A stretch of 64,000 nucleotides of DNA from Glaciihabitans sp. INWT7 (lineage in GTDB: Bacteria; Actinomycetota; Actinomycetes; Actinomycetales; Microbacteriaceae). The position numbers and the translations under genes were made by a program. Positions 17,872 to 26,736 of this stretch are shown in pieces. The notes under the pieces are model-generated. The model was not told where the DNA came from, ran no database searches, and was given only the letters and a program-made list of their open reading frames with translations. The stretch covers positions 624,419 through 688,418 of the forward strand of contig NZ_CP043653.1 of assembly GCF_014217685.1 (NCBI RefSeq). Direction: 5' to 3'. How positions within the stretch are numbered: the stretch's first letter is position 1; each line of letters starts with the position of its first letter.

Positions 17872-17889
17872 GCCCCCCATTTGAGGGGC
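17872..17889 (+). terminator. weak hairpin after galE
   Basis: GCCCC (17872-17876) and GGGGC (17885-17889) form a 5-bp stem 30 bp past the galE stop. There is no T-tract, so this is only a possible terminator. Confidence 0.3.
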
Positions 17890-17940
17890 CCGGCGCGTCG
17901 CGAACCCTCGAGGCGGGATTGAGCCTTTACGATTTGCGAC

Positions 17941-17970
17941 TTGACGGATGCCTAACTACACCGGTGTAAT
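17941..17970 (+). promoter_or_regulatory. whiB2 promoter with overlapping 12-bp palindrome
   Basis: TTGACG (17941-17946), an 18-bp spacer and TGTAAT (17965-17970) make a good sigma-70-type promoter 55 bp upstream of the whiB2 ATG. The perfect palindrome TACACCGGTGTA (17957-17968) overlaps the -10 box, an ideal place for a repressor or autoregulator. Confidence 0.6.
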
Positions 17971-18024
17971 TATCCCTAACGCGTTTGCGCAAGTCGTACG
18001 TGATCGCGGAGGGGAGACTGTGTT

Positions 18025-18366
18025 ATGGCGCCAGAAGATTATCGCCGCGCTGTACCAGGGGGCGTCGTCCCGGACAACTGGTTCGTGGATCCGGTGCGCC
18101 TCGGTGTTCCCGGCGTGCGCCAGGTCGATGCGATCGCTGCCGATGAAAACCAACTCGCGTGGCAGACGGATTCGCTGTGTGCACAGACGGACCCCGAGGC
18201 ATTCTTCCCCGAGAAGGGTGGATCAACGCGGGACGCGAAGAAGATCTGCACCTCCTGCGAGGTGCGCAACCAGTGCCTCGAGTACGCGCTGGCCAACGAC
18301 GAGCGATTCGGCATCTGGGGCGGACTGTCGGAGCGCGAGCGACGCAAGCTGCGGAAGCGCGCCTAG
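18025..18366 (+). CDS. whiB2: WhiB-family iron-sulfur regulator, WhiB2/WhmD type
   Basis: A 113-residue WhiB protein. Cys52, Cys75, Cys78 and Cys84 are the four [4Fe-4S] ligands (C-x22-C-x2-C-x5-C). The turn GIWGG (96-100) and the basic tail ERRKLRKR bind sigma factor and DNA. In mycobacteria and streptomycetes the WhiB2/WhmD/WhiB orthologue controls cell division and septation, and it has the same position upstream of the manB block; that synteny is why I assign the type. AGGGGA lies 9-10 nt before ATG 18025. Confidence 0.9.
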   Translation: MAPEDYRRAVPGGVVPDNWFVDPVRLGVPGVRQVDAIAADENQLAWQTDSLCAQTDPEAFFPEKGGSTRDAKKICTSCEVRNQCLEYALANDERFGIWGGLSERERRKLRKRA

Positions 18367-18382
18367 GGGCGATGCACCTGGC

Positions 18383-18419
18383 GGTCTCGATGTGCGCCCT
18401 GGAGGGCGCTACTCGACCA
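18383..18419. repeat. palindromic intergenic repeat, GTCTCGAT/CTCGACCA family (copy 2)
   Basis: GGTCTCGATgtgcgccctggagggcgcTACTCGACCA is shown here as two arms around the self-complementary core gcgccct/agggcgc. It lies 17 bp after the whiB2 stop, where it could form a hairpin that ends transcription. Confidence 0.65.
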
Positions 18420-18490
18420 GCGGGCGCTCTCGCCGGGCGGCGATCTGGGGCTCCCGTGCGTGTCACGTCGCGCTGACCGCTGAGCGCGCT

Positions 18491-18496
18491 TAGTCT
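18491..18496 (+). promoter_or_regulatory. -10 box TAGTCT for the large GT2 gene
   Basis: TAGTCT ends 7 nt before ATG 18504. The intervening CGACAGG could serve as a weak ribosome site, but spacing to the box favours a leaderless start. Confidence 0.4.
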
Positions 18497-18503
18497 CGAC
18501 AGG

Positions 18504-21329
18504 ATGCAAACGAGAGTCACCGCGATACTCGTTGCCCGGTCGGGGGCGGCGCACCTCGAACGAACCCTCGCGGGGCTCGCTCGCCAGACCCGTCGACCCG
18601 ATGCGATAGTCGCGGTGGATGCCGGATCCAGCGACCGCACCGCGGAAATGCTCGCCGCATCCGCTCCCACTCAGCTCGTGACGACCACCGGCAAGGTGGA
18701 TTTCGGCTCCGCCGTGGAGCGCGCCCTCACCGTCGCGGCACCGGCGGAATCCGTGAACGACTGGCTCTGGCTGCTCGCCCACGACAACGCGCCCCAGCCC
18801 GCCGCGCTGGAGGCCATGCTCGGCGCGGTGGAGATCGCGCCATCCGTCGCCGTCGCCGGTCCCAAGCTGATGCGCTGGGATGAGCCCGACGTCATCGCCG
18901 AATACGGCGAGACGATGACCTACTACGGCGCGTCGATCGCCCTCGTCGAGGGAGAGCTCGACCAGGCCCAGCACGATGTGCGCTCCGACGTGCTCGGGGT
19001 GGCCGCCGGCGGCATGCTCGTGAGGCGCACCCTCTGGACCGCCCTCGGCGGGTTCGATCCGGCTCTGCCGAGCGTGGATGCCGCACTCGACTTCTCGGTG
19101 CGGGCGCGACTCGCCGGTTTCCGGGTCGTGGTCGTGCCGGGCGCCAAGGTCGCCAGCGACGGCGGACCCGAGATGTTCGGGCGCGCCAGCGTGTCCGACC
19201 GGCGCAGGGCCAGCTCCCGCCGTGCCGCGCAGTTGCACCGCCGACTCGTGTACGCGCCCGCTGCTGCCCTGCCGTTCCACTGGCTGTCGCTCCTTCCTCT
19301 CGCCATCATCCGTGCCATCGGCCAGTTGCTTGCCAAGCGGCCCGGAGCGGTCGGTGGCGAACTCGGTTCGGCGCTCGCTGCGGCGTTCGGCGGCAGCCGG
19401 ATCGGGCCTGCCCGTCGCAGTCTCAAACGCACCAAGCGGGTCGGGTGGGCGTCGATCGCCCCGCTCCGGATGCCACCTGCGGCCGTGCGCGAGCGGCGAG
19501 CCCAGGCGAGGGATGCGCAGCGCACCCAGTCCACCGTCACGGTCACGGAGGCTCGCGCCGGTTTCGTCGCCCACGGCGGTCTGTGGATCGTGGTGCTTGC
19601 CGGCCTCATCGGCCTGATCTCCTGGGGTTCCCTCATCGGGGCGCCGTCGCTCACCGGCGGAGCTCTGTTGCCGCTCAGCGACAGCGTGCAACAACTCTGG
19701 TCACACGTCGGGTACGGATGGCGCGACATCGGGGTCGGCTTCGTCGGGGCGGCGGACCCCTTCACCTACGTTCTTGCCGTGCTCGGATCGATCACCTTCT
19801 GGTCGCCATCATTCAGCCTCGTGCTGCTCTACCTGCTCGCGCTACCGCTGGCCGCGCTGGGTGCCTGGTTCGCCGCCCGGCAGCTGAGCACCCGGTCGTC
19901 TCTGCCCGCTCTCGCCGCGTTCCTCTGGGCCATCGCCCCTCCGCTCTCCAGTGCGCTGAGCGGAGGGCACCTCGGAGCGGTGATCGCCCACCTGCTGCTT
20001 CCGTGGCTCGTGCTCGCAGCGCTCAACGCTCCGCGATCGTGGGCCGCGTCGGCCGGGGCCGCTCTGCTCTTCGCCGCCACTGCGGCATCCGCTCCGAGCC
20101 TCGTGCCCGCGCTCGTGATCGCGCTCCTGGCCTGGATCGTCGCCCGGCCGAAGAGCGTGCACCGGCTCCTCGGCATCCCCATTCCGGCTGTGGCCCTCTT
20201 CGCGCCCCTCATCGTGCAACAGGTGGCGCGGGGAAATCCGCTCGCCCTTTTCGCCGACCCCGGCGTGCCCGCTCCCACCACGCCGAGCAGCTCACTTCAT
20301 CTCAGTCTGTTGTCACCCTCCCAGGGACTCGACGGATGGTCGGCGGTGGCGCAGTCCTTCGGACTCCCCGGAGTCTCCGCGACCGTGATCGTCGCGGCGC
20401 TTCTTCTGCCGATCGGCGTTCTCGCGCTGCTCGCCCTCTTCGTTCCGGGATCCCGCCGGGCTATCCCGTCCATGATCCTCGCGCTTCTCGGTTTCGGCAC
20501 CGCCGTCGCCGCGTCGCACCTGCAGGTCGCGCATCTCGGCTCGAGTGCAGTGCCCATCTGGACCGGGGCGGGGCTCAGCCTGTTCTGGCTCGGCCTTGTT
20601 GCCAGCGCTCTCGTGGCGCTCGACGCCCTCGGGCGATTCGCCGTGCCCGTGGGCATCCTCACTGCGGTCACCGCGACGATTCTCGTGCTGCCCCTGCTCG
20701 GAAGCGTGCTGCTGAAGACCGCAGTGGTCGAAGCCGGGTCGCGCATCCTTCCGGCGGTGGTCACGGCCGAGGCCGATGAGCATCCGCGCGTCGGCACCCT
20801 GGTGCTCACTCCCCAGCCCGGCGGCTCCCTCGCGGCCACAGTGCAACGAGGCTCGGGAGCGACCCTCGACGACCAGTCGACCCTCGCCGCCACCTCCACC
20901 TCTGCCGACGCGACGTCGCGACGCATCGCAACGGTCGCGGGCAACTTGGCCTCGCGCAGCGGATTCGACGCGGGGGCGGAACTGACCAGACTCTCGATCG
21001 GTTTCGTCTTGCTGTCGCCGGATGACGCTGCGGTGCACAAACGCACTTCTGAGGCACTGGACAGCAATGCCCTGTTCGCGCCGGTCGGAGCCACAGACAA
21101 CGGCCTGCTCTGGCGCTTCAACTCTCTCGCGAACGAGAAGACGGTCACCCCGGTCGGCAACACCGAGACGGCCCTCGGCAGCCTGATCTTGATCGCCCAG
21201 GGCATCGTCTTCGGCATGACTCTGTTGCTCGGAATTCCCACCGCGCGCCGCCGCCGTCGTCTCGCCGTGAGTGGATCGAACCCCGGACAACCGGCCGACA
21301 CCTTCGACGGGGATGGTGAGAATGACTGA
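18504..21329 (+). CDS. large GT2 glycosyltransferase fused to a polytopic membrane domain
   Basis: A 941-residue protein. Residues 1-230 are a GT2 catalytic domain (AILVARSGAAHLERTLAGLA, IVAVDAGSSDRT, LLAHDNAP as the DxD-like site, GGMLVRRTLWTALGGFDPAL). Residues about 350-720 hold some 12 hydrophobic segments, and residues 730-905 form a soluble, probably extracytoplasmic, Thr/Ser-rich domain before a last helix and a tail. The arrangement resembles actinobacterial cell-wall glycosyltransferases that use polyprenyl donors. It lies in the conserved order whiB2, GT2, DUF5719, with a coupled stop/start overlap of 8 bp to the next gene, so envelope glycan assembly is the likely job. Confidence 0.87.
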   Translation: MQTRVTAILVARSGAAHLERTLAGLARQTRRPDAIVAVDAGSSDRTAEMLAASAPTQLVTTTGKVDFGSAVERALTVAAPAESVNDWLWLLAHDNAPQPAALEAMLGAVEIAPSVAVAGPKLMRWDEPDVIAEYGETMTYYGASIALVEGELDQAQHDVRSDVLGVAAGGMLVRRTLWTALGGFDPALPSVDAALDFSVRARLAGFRVVVVPGAKVASDGGPEMFGRASVSDRRRASSRRAAQLHRRLVYAPAAALPFHWLSLLPLAIIRAIGQLLAKRPGAVGGELGSALAAAFGGSRIGPARRSLKRTKRVGWASIAPLRMPPAAVRERRAQARDAQRTQSTVTVTEARAGFVAHGGLWIVVLAGLIGLISWGSLIGAPSLTGGALLPLSDSVQQLWSHVGYGWRDIGVGFVGAADPFTYVLAVLGSITFWSPSFSLVLLYLLALPLAALGAWFAARQLSTRSSLPALAAFLWAIAPPLSSALSGGHLGAVIAHLLLPWLVLAALNAPRSWAASAGAALLFAATAASAPSLVPALVIALLAWIVARPKSVHRLLGIPIPAVALFAPLIVQQVARGNPLALFADPGVPAPTTPSSSLHLSLLSPSQGLDGWSAVAQSFGLPGVSATVIVAALLLPIGVLALLALFVPGSRRAIPSMILALLGFGTAVAASHLQVAHLGSSAVPIWTGAGLSLFWLGLVASALVALDALGRFAVPVGILTAVTATILVLPLLGSVLLKTAVVEAGSRILPAVVTAEADEHPRVGTLVLTPQPGGSLAATVQRGSGATLDDQSTLAATSTSADATSRRIATVAGNLASRSGFDAGAELTRLSIGFVLLSPDDAAVHKRTSEALDSNALFAPVGATDNGLLWRFNSLANEKTVTPVGNTETALGSLILIAQGIVFGMTLLLGIPTARRRRRLAVSGSNPGQPADTFDGDGEND

Positions 21330-22887
21330 GCCCACCGACGAGACTCCGCCCACTGGCGAGACAGGGCCCATGATCGACGCTCGGCCGAACGAGCCCCTCG
21401 AGACCCGCGCCTACGTCACCGAGGTCGAGGATGTCGCAGAGCCGGTGACGAAGGCTCCCAGAACGGCGCGCGGCGCGCTTCTCGTCGGTGCGCGGGTGCT
21501 CACCGGGGTGATCGGCATCGGTGTCGCTGCTGTCGCCATCGGCGCAGCTGTGCTCGTGCCGTTTCCCAGTCACACGGCGCCCCCCGCCTCCCGGCTGGTC
21601 ACCCCCGTGGCATCCGCCCAGCAGCGCATCTGCGCCGGCCCCCTGTTGCGGCTCGGGGATGACACCGGGCAGGCGGCGACCTCGGTCTCCTCGGTCGGCA
21701 GACCAGCAGTGCGCTTCGGCCAGACCGTCGGCAAGGCGACCCTCGAGCCCCTTGCGTCGACGGACAGCACCACGGGTGTCGGCCCCGACCTGCTGACCCT
21801 CCCTCCGCGGTCGAACTCATCGTCGGTACCGCTGCTCTCGGGCAGCCAGGTGCAGGCCGTCTCATCGGGTGACCTGGTCGGACTCGCTGCCGCCGAGTGC
21901 GCAGAGGGAAGCAGTGACAGTTGGCTGGTCGGCGGTGCCACGGACACCGGTCGAACCACACTCATCACCCTCAGCAACCCGAGCAATGTCGTCGCGACGG
22001 TCAATCTCAGTATCTTCTCCGAGACCGGCCCGATCGTCGCCGCGGGCACCGATGGCATCGTCGTGCCTCCCGGTGGGCAGAGAGTGCTGTCGCTCGCCGG
22101 CTTCGCGCCGAACATCACTTCCCCGGTCGTGCGGGTGCAGAGCCGTGGCGGCCAGGTCGTCGCCAACCTGCAGCAGTCCATAGTGCGCACCCTCGAGCCC
22201 GGCGGCGTGGACATCGTCGGCACGTCGGCCGCGCCCTCTACCCTCACTGTGATCCCCGGACTCGTCCTGTCGAACGGCACGGCGGTGGCCGCCCGCCAGG
22301 CGGAGAGCGGATTCGGCGACCTGAGTGCGATCATCCGTCTGTATGTGCCGGGCACGGACTCTGCCAAAGCCGAGATCACGATAGTGCCGGAGAACGGTTC
22401 GGAGGCCGCGACCCCGGTGCGGGTCGTGGTGCAACCGGGAATCGTCACCGAGGTGCCACTCGACTCCTATCCCGACGGCAGCTACACGGTGACCATCGCC
22501 ACCGACAAGCCGCTCGTCGCTGGCGCACGCATCTCCACTGTCGGCACGACGGGCCAGTCCGACTTCGCCTGGTCGACCTCGACCAGGAGTGTGGTCGGCC
22601 GCGCGCTGGTGACTATCGCCCCCGGCCCGACGCCCCTGCTCCACCTCGCGAATCCGACCCAGAAGGATGCCACGGTCACGCTCTCCCGCTCGGGTGAAGC
22701 CGACCTGTCCGTCGCCGTGCCTGCGGGGCACACCATCACCCAGGCGGTGGTCGGGGGAGCGAACTACCGCGTCACCGGTTTCGACGAGCTCGCTCTTTCG
22801 GTGAGCTACCTCGGTGACGGACAGCTCGCCACGTTCAGCGTGAGCCCGTCGGCACCCGCCTCCCGCCCGATCGTCATCTACCCCTGA
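21322..22887 (+). CDS. DUF5719 family secreted/membrane-anchored protein
   Basis: A 521-residue protein. The first about 55 residues are acidic and Pro/Thr-rich. Residues about 60-82 form one membrane anchor (GVIGIGVAAVAIGAAVLV), and the remainder is a beta-rich extracytoplasmic domain with repeated Ig-like segments (TLITLSNPSNVVATVNLSIF, LLHLANPTQKDATVTLS). The family always follows the large GT2 in actinobacteria in my knowledge, so it probably works with it at the cell surface. ATG 21322 overlaps the upstream stop, implying coupled translation. No catalytic residues are recognisable. Confidence 0.82.
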   Translation: MTEPTDETPPTGETGPMIDARPNEPLETRAYVTEVEDVAEPVTKAPRTARGALLVGARVLTGVIGIGVAAVAIGAAVLVPFPSHTAPPASRLVTPVASAQQRICAGPLLRLGDDTGQAATSVSSVGRPAVRFGQTVGKATLEPLASTDSTTGVGPDLLTLPPRSNSSSVPLLSGSQVQAVSSGDLVGLAAAECAEGSSDSWLVGGATDTGRTTLITLSNPSNVVATVNLSIFSETGPIVAAGTDGIVVPPGGQRVLSLAGFAPNITSPVVRVQSRGGQVVANLQQSIVRTLEPGGVDIVGTSAAPSTLTVIPGLVLSNGTAVAARQAESGFGDLSAIIRLYVPGTDSAKAEITIVPENGSEAATPVRVVVQPGIVTEVPLDSYPDGSYTVTIATDKPLVAGARISTVGTTGQSDFAWSTSTRSVVGRALVTIAPGPTPLLHLANPTQKDATVTLSRSGEADLSVAVPAGHTITQAVVGGANYRVTGFDELALSVSYLGDGQLATFSVSPSAPASRPIVIYP

Positions 22888-22911
22888 CGAACGGCGGCCG
22901 CGCCGACGGCC

Positions 22912-23349
22912 CTAGAGGTGGCGGAAACGCTCCGGTGCCAAGTCCCAGGGGTCTTTGCCGAGAAGCTCGGCCACGGCCCTGAAGACACAACTCTCGATGA
23001 GCATCCGCCGGTGAATGTCGTCGGTGCGATGCAGCCGGGCTAGGCGTTCGATCGGCAGCCGGAACAGGATCACGCGGTTCTCGGGCACGATCACGCACCA
23101 GCGATCGATTCCCCCGGCGGGCGCGATCTTGCTCGGGAGGCCGGCGACTTCGAAGGAGACGCCGGCGAGGTCATCCGGCCACAGGTCTTTGAGATATTCC
23201 GCCGTCGCCGACACGGTGAGGTCGAATTGATCGGCGCGGGTGTGCAGCAACGGCAGGTGCGGCCCGGTGACCGCGGAGCGGAGGCCGCGGCCGTGTCGGT
23301 CGCGGGATCCGGATCGTCCCGACGGAGTGGCGATGCGGGAGCGGACCAT
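22912..23349 (-). CDS. zincin-like metallopeptidase-family protein without HExxH
   Basis: A 145-residue protein of the small metallopeptidase family next to DUF3499 in actinobacteria (Rv3259-like). The family core is visible (LWPDDLAGVSFEVAGLP, RVILFRLPIERLARL). At the place of the zinc motif it reads RRMLIESCVFRAVAELLG, so neither histidine nor the HExxH glutamate pair is present. Proteolysis is therefore unlikely; a structural or regulatory role is possible. It is transcribed against its neighbours and divergent from the DUF3499 gene. Confidence 0.75.
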   Translation of the reverse strand: MVRSRIATPSGRSGSRDRHGRGLRSAVTGPHLPLLHTRADQFDLTVSATAEYLKDLWPDDLAGVSFEVAGLPSKIAPAGGIDRWCVIVPENRVILFRLPIERLARLHRTDDIHRRMLIESCVFRAVAELLGKDPWDLAPERFRHL

Positions 23350-23403
23350 ACGTCGATTCTACGCGGCGGGATCCGGGCGGATGCGGCGCTAGGGTGGAGT
23401 CAA

Positions 23404-23637
23404 ATGGACGGTCGACCGTGTAGCAAAGTCGCGTGCGCGAATGACGCCGTATCGACTCTCACCTATGTCTACGCCGATTCGATGGCGGTGCTTGGGCCGC
23501 TCAGTCGCACCGCGGAGCCGCACAGCTACGATCTCTGCGCGAAGCACTCCGATCGACTCTCGGTGCCGCAGGGCTGGCAGGTCATCCGTCACGTCTCGCT
23601 GGGAACGGCAGGCGAGGCGCAACACCGACCCCTGTAA
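23404..23637 (+). CDS. DUF3499 small zinc-ribbon-like protein
   Basis: A 77-residue protein beginning MDGRPCSKVACANDA. Cys6, Cys11 and a later Cys in HSYDLCAKH, with His, suggest a metal-binding knuckle. LTYVYADSMAVLGPL and EPHSYDLC are the DUF3499 signature. GGAG 7 nt before ATG 23404 fixes the start; longer in-frame starts would overlap the divergent gene. It is the constant upstream neighbour of manB in actinobacteria. Function unknown. Confidence 0.85.
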   Translation: MDGRPCSKVACANDAVSTLTYVYADSMAVLGPLSRTAEPHSYDLCAKHSDRLSVPQGWQVIRHVSLGTAGEAQHRPL

Positions 23638-23640
23638 ATT
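23635..23640 (+). promoter_or_regulatory. -10 box TAAATT for manB
   Basis: TAAATT ends 6 nt before ATG 23647 and overlaps the stop codon of the DUF3499 gene. It could give manB its own leaderless transcript inside the operon. Confidence 0.4.
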
Positions 23641-23646
23641 GGCAGT

Positions 23647-25065
23647 ATGACTGCCCCCATCGACCTCGCACCGTTCATCAAGGCCTACGACGTGCGAGGC
23701 CTCGTCGGGTCGCAGCTCACGCCGGAGGTCGTGACGGCTCTCGGAGCCGCATTCGTGGATGAGATCGACGCTGCGGGCAAGGACGTCGTTGTCGGGCATG
23801 ACATGCGAGACTCGTCCCCCGGCTTCGCCGCGGCGTTCGCGCTGGGCGTGCAGGCCCGGGGTGGCAACGTGCTCTCGATCGGCTTGTGTTCCACCGACGA
23901 GTCGTACTTCGCATCGGGCCACTTCGACGCTCCGGCAGCCATGTTCACCGCAAGCCACAATCCGGCCACCTACAACGGCATCAAACTCAGTCGCGCGGGC
24001 GCGCAGGGCATCAGTTTCGACACCGGCCTCAAGGGGATCCGCGACCGCGCGCAGGCCTACCTCGAAGCTTCGGTCGAGCCGGTCGCCGAGCCGGGTACCT
24101 TCCGCACGGTTGACGTGATCGCCGACTACGCGGTCTATCTGCGCTCGCTGGTAGACCTCGCCGGCATCCGTCCCATCCGGGTCGTGGTGGACGCCGGCAA
24201 CGGCATGGGGGGGATGACCGCGCCCGCGGTACTCGGGACCGCTGCCGGGTTGCCGGCATTGCCGATCGAGATCATCCCACTCTATTTCGAACTGGACGGA
24301 ACCTTCCCCAACCACGAAGCCAATCCCCTGGACCCGAAGAACATCGTGGACCTGCAGAAGGCCGTGGTCGAGCACGGGGCCGACCTGGGGCTCGCTTTCG
24401 ACGGCGATGCCGACCGCTGTTTCGTCGTGGACGAGAAGGGCGAGGCGGTCACCCCCTCCGCCGTCGCGGCGGTAGTCGCGCTGCGGGAGATCACCCGGGT
24501 GCGCACGCTGCAGCCGGAGGGCGACATCTTCGTGCTCCACAACCTCATCACCTCGAACATCGTGGCGGAGACCATCGAGGCGGCCGGTGCGATTCCGGTG
24601 CGCACCAAGGTCGGTCATTCGCTCATCAAAGACCAGATGCGTCTCACCGGCGCGATTTTCGGCGGTGAGCATTCCGCGCATTACTACTTCCGCGATTTCT
24701 GGGGTGCGGACAACGGCATGCTTGCCGCGATGCATTTCCTGGCCGAGTTCGGCTCGGGGTCGGAACCGGTCTCGGCGATCTCGAAGAGATACACCCCGTA
24801 CGCGATGAGCGGAGAGGTCAACTCGACAGTCACCGACATTCCGGCCGCCTACGACCGCATCGTGGAGGCCTACACCGGAACGGGCGACTTCGATGAGCTC
24901 GACGGGCTGACGGTGACCGGGATGGTCGGTCAAGACGAGCCGTTCTGGTGGTTCAATGTGCGGCCCTCGAACACGGAGCCGTTGCTTCGGCTGAATGTGG
25001 AGGCCGGCACGGTGGCGGTGATGGAACGGATCCGCGACGCCGTACTCGCCCTGATCCGCGAATAG
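23647..25065 (+). CDS. manB: phosphomannomutase/phosphoglucomutase
   Basis: A 472-residue alpha-D-phosphohexomutase. The phosphoserine loop TASHNPATYNG, the Mg-binding loop DGDADR and the C-terminal phosphate-binding RPSNTEPLLRLNVE are all present, so the enzyme should be active. It converts mannose-6-P to mannose-1-P (and probably glucose phosphates), linking manA to GDP-mannose and thus to gmd at the left of the window. Position after DUF3499 matches the mycobacterial Rv3257c locus. Confidence 0.93.
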   Translation: MTAPIDLAPFIKAYDVRGLVGSQLTPEVVTALGAAFVDEIDAAGKDVVVGHDMRDSSPGFAAAFALGVQARGGNVLSIGLCSTDESYFASGHFDAPAAMFTASHNPATYNGIKLSRAGAQGISFDTGLKGIRDRAQAYLEASVEPVAEPGTFRTVDVIADYAVYLRSLVDLAGIRPIRVVVDAGNGMGGMTAPAVLGTAAGLPALPIEIIPLYFELDGTFPNHEANPLDPKNIVDLQKAVVEHGADLGLAFDGDADRCFVVDEKGEAVTPSAVAAVVALREITRVRTLQPEGDIFVLHNLITSNIVAETIEAAGAIPVRTKVGHSLIKDQMRLTGAIFGGEHSAHYYFRDFWGADNGMLAAMHFLAEFGSGSEPVSAISKRYTPYAMSGEVNSTVTDIPAAYDRIVEAYTGTGDFDELDGLTVTGMVGQDEPFWWFNVRPSNTEPLLRLNVEAGTVAVMERIRDAVLALIRE

Positions 25066-25081
25066 TCCCGCCCTTCTTCTC

Positions 25082-25174
25082 GCATAACTCCTGCAGTCTG
25101 CCGATGGAGTGCTCGGCGCACCAACGGGCTGGGGGTTCCATCCGCCGTGGTTGGGAGAATTGCAGGAGTTATGC
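25082..25174. repeat. long hairpin repeat, family 2
   Basis: GCATAACTCCTGCA (25082-25095) and TGCAGGAGTTATGC (25161-25174) are perfect 14-nt complements enclosing 65 bp with further partial pairing (CGATGGA/TCCATCCG). It lies between manB and ahcY. The GCAGGAG core is shared with family 1, but the flanks differ. Confidence 0.8.
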
Positions 25175-25210
25175 AGCGGGGATAACAGGAACAGTGCAGG
25201 CGCTGTCGCG

Positions 25211-25216
25211 TAATCT
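25211..25216 (+). promoter_or_regulatory. -10 box TAATCT for ahcY
   Basis: TAATCT ends 6 nt before the ahcY ATG; no Shine-Dalgarno follows, so a leaderless transcript is likely. The gap upstream holds no SAH-riboswitch fold that I can see. Confidence 0.5.
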
Positions 25217-25222
25217 AGGCCC

Positions 25223-26716
25223 ATGACGATCACCGCGCCCAGCAGCACTCCCAGCACAGCTCTCCAGTTCAAGGTCGCCGACCTCTCCCTCGCCGAGTCG
25301 GGGCGTCACCAGTTCCGCCTTGCCGAGAACGAGATGCCCGGCCTCATGGCACTGCGGGAGGAATTCGGTGAGTCGAAGCCTCTCGCCGGTGCGCGGATCG
25401 CGGGATCGCTTCACATGACCGTGCAGACTGGTGTGCTCATCGAGACCCTCGTCGCGCTCGGGGCGCAGGTGCGCTGGGCGAGCTGCAACATCTTCTCTAC
25501 CCAGGATGAAGCGGCGGCCGCGATCGCGGTCGGACCGAACGGCACCGTCGAGAACCCTGCCGGGTCGCCGGTATTCGCCTGGAAGGGCGAGACCCTCGAG
25601 GACTACTGGTGGTGCACCTCCCAGATCTTCGACTGGAGCGCCGAAGCCGCCGCTGCGGGCGAGAACTGGGCCGGTCCGAACATGATCCTCGACGATGGCG
25701 GAGACGCCACGATCCTCGTGCACAAGGGCCGTGAATACGAGCTAGCCGGAGCGGTTCCGGATGCCACCGAGAGCGACACGCACGAATGGCGTGTGATCCT
25801 CGACACCCTTCGCGCCTCCCTCGCGTCGTCACGCGACCGGTGGACGAACATCGCCTCCGAGATCATGGGCGTGACCGAGGAGACCACCACCGGTGTCCAC
25901 CGCCTGTACGAGTTGGCGCGAGCCGGCGAGTTGCAGTTCACGGCCATCAACGTCAACGATTCGGTGACCAAGAGCAAATTCGACAACAAGTACGGCATCC
26001 GTCACTCGCTGCCCGATGGCATCAACCGGGCGACCGATGTGCTCATCGGCGGCAAGGTCGTCTTCGTCGCGGGCTATGGGGATGTCGGAAAGGGCGCCGC
26101 CGAAGCGCTCAAGGGTCAGGGTGCTCGCGTGATCGTGAGCGAGATCGACCCGATCAACGCGCTTCAGGCCGCGATGGACGGCTTCCAGGTGACGACCATC
26201 GAAGATGTCGTCGGCGACGTCGACATCTTCGTCACGGGCACCGGCAACGAGAACGTGCTCACCGTCGAACACATGCTCGGGATGAAGCACCTCGCCATCG
26301 TCGCGAACGTGGGCCACTTCGACAACGAGATCGACATCGCCGGGCTGGAGAAGCTCGCCGGTACCGAGAAGATCGAGATCAAGCCGCAGGTTCACGAATG
26401 GCGGCTGCCCACCGGTCGCAGCATCCTCGTGCTGTCCGAAGGTCGGCTGATGAACCTCGGTAACGCCACCGGGCACCCCTCGTTCGTGATGAGCAACTCC
26501 TTCACCAACCAGGTGCTCGCGCAGATCGAGCTGTACGTGCGGGGCGAGAACTATCCGCTCGGCGTTTACGTGCTTCCGAAGCACCTGGACGAGAAGGTGG
26601 CCCGTCTTCACCTCGATGCGCTCGGTGTGAAACTCACTGTGCTGTCGGACCAGCAGGCGGCGTACATCGGCGTTCCCGTCGACGGACCGTACAAGGTCGA
26701 CCACTACCGGTACTAG
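25223..26716 (+). CDS. ahcY: adenosylhomocysteinase
   Basis: A 497-residue S-adenosylhomocysteine hydrolase splitting SAH to adenosine and homocysteine to keep the methyl cycle running. [32 protein letters not shown] and the NAD loop [20 protein letters not shown] are textbook signatures. The C-terminus ends [11 protein letters not shown], the conserved KxxxYRY that closes the partner's cofactor site. Length includes the bacterial insertion. Its place between manB and mtrA matches mycobacterial sahH. Confidence 0.97.
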   Translation: MTITAPSSTPSTALQFKVADLSLAESGRHQFRLAENEMPGLMALREEFGESKPLAGARIAGSLHMTVQTGVLIETLVALGAQVRWASCNIFSTQDEAAAAIAVGPNGTVENPAGSPVFAWKGETLEDYWWCTSQIFDWSAEAAAAGENWAGPNMILDDGGDATILVHKGREYELAGAVPDATESDTHEWRVILDTLRASLASSRDRWTNIASEIMGVTEETTTGVHRLYELARAGELQFTAINVNDSVTKSKFDNKYGIRHSLPDGINRATDVLIGGKVVFVAGYGDVGKGAAEALKGQGARVIVSEIDPINALQAAMDGFQVTTIEDVVGDVDIFVTGTGNENVLTVEHMLGMKHLAIVANVGHFDNEIDIAGLEKLAGTEKIEIKPQVHEWRLPTGRSILVLSEGRLMNLGNATGHPSFVMSNSFTNQVLAQIELYVRGENYPLGVYVLPKHLDEKVARLHLDALGVKLTVLSDQQAAYIGVPVDGPYKVDHYRY

Positions 26717-26736
26717 GGGCCGAGGCTGAACCTTCC

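Noticed and set aside
17948-18493. Long frame over the whiB2 promoter and gene
   Set aside because: It is out of frame with whiB2, whose cysteine pattern and ribosome site are clear, and it reads through the palindrome and promoter.
25066-25222. SAH riboswitch upstream of ahcY
   Set aside because: The gap is filled by the family 2 hairpin and a -10 box abutting the start codon; no SAH-aptamer core was seen.
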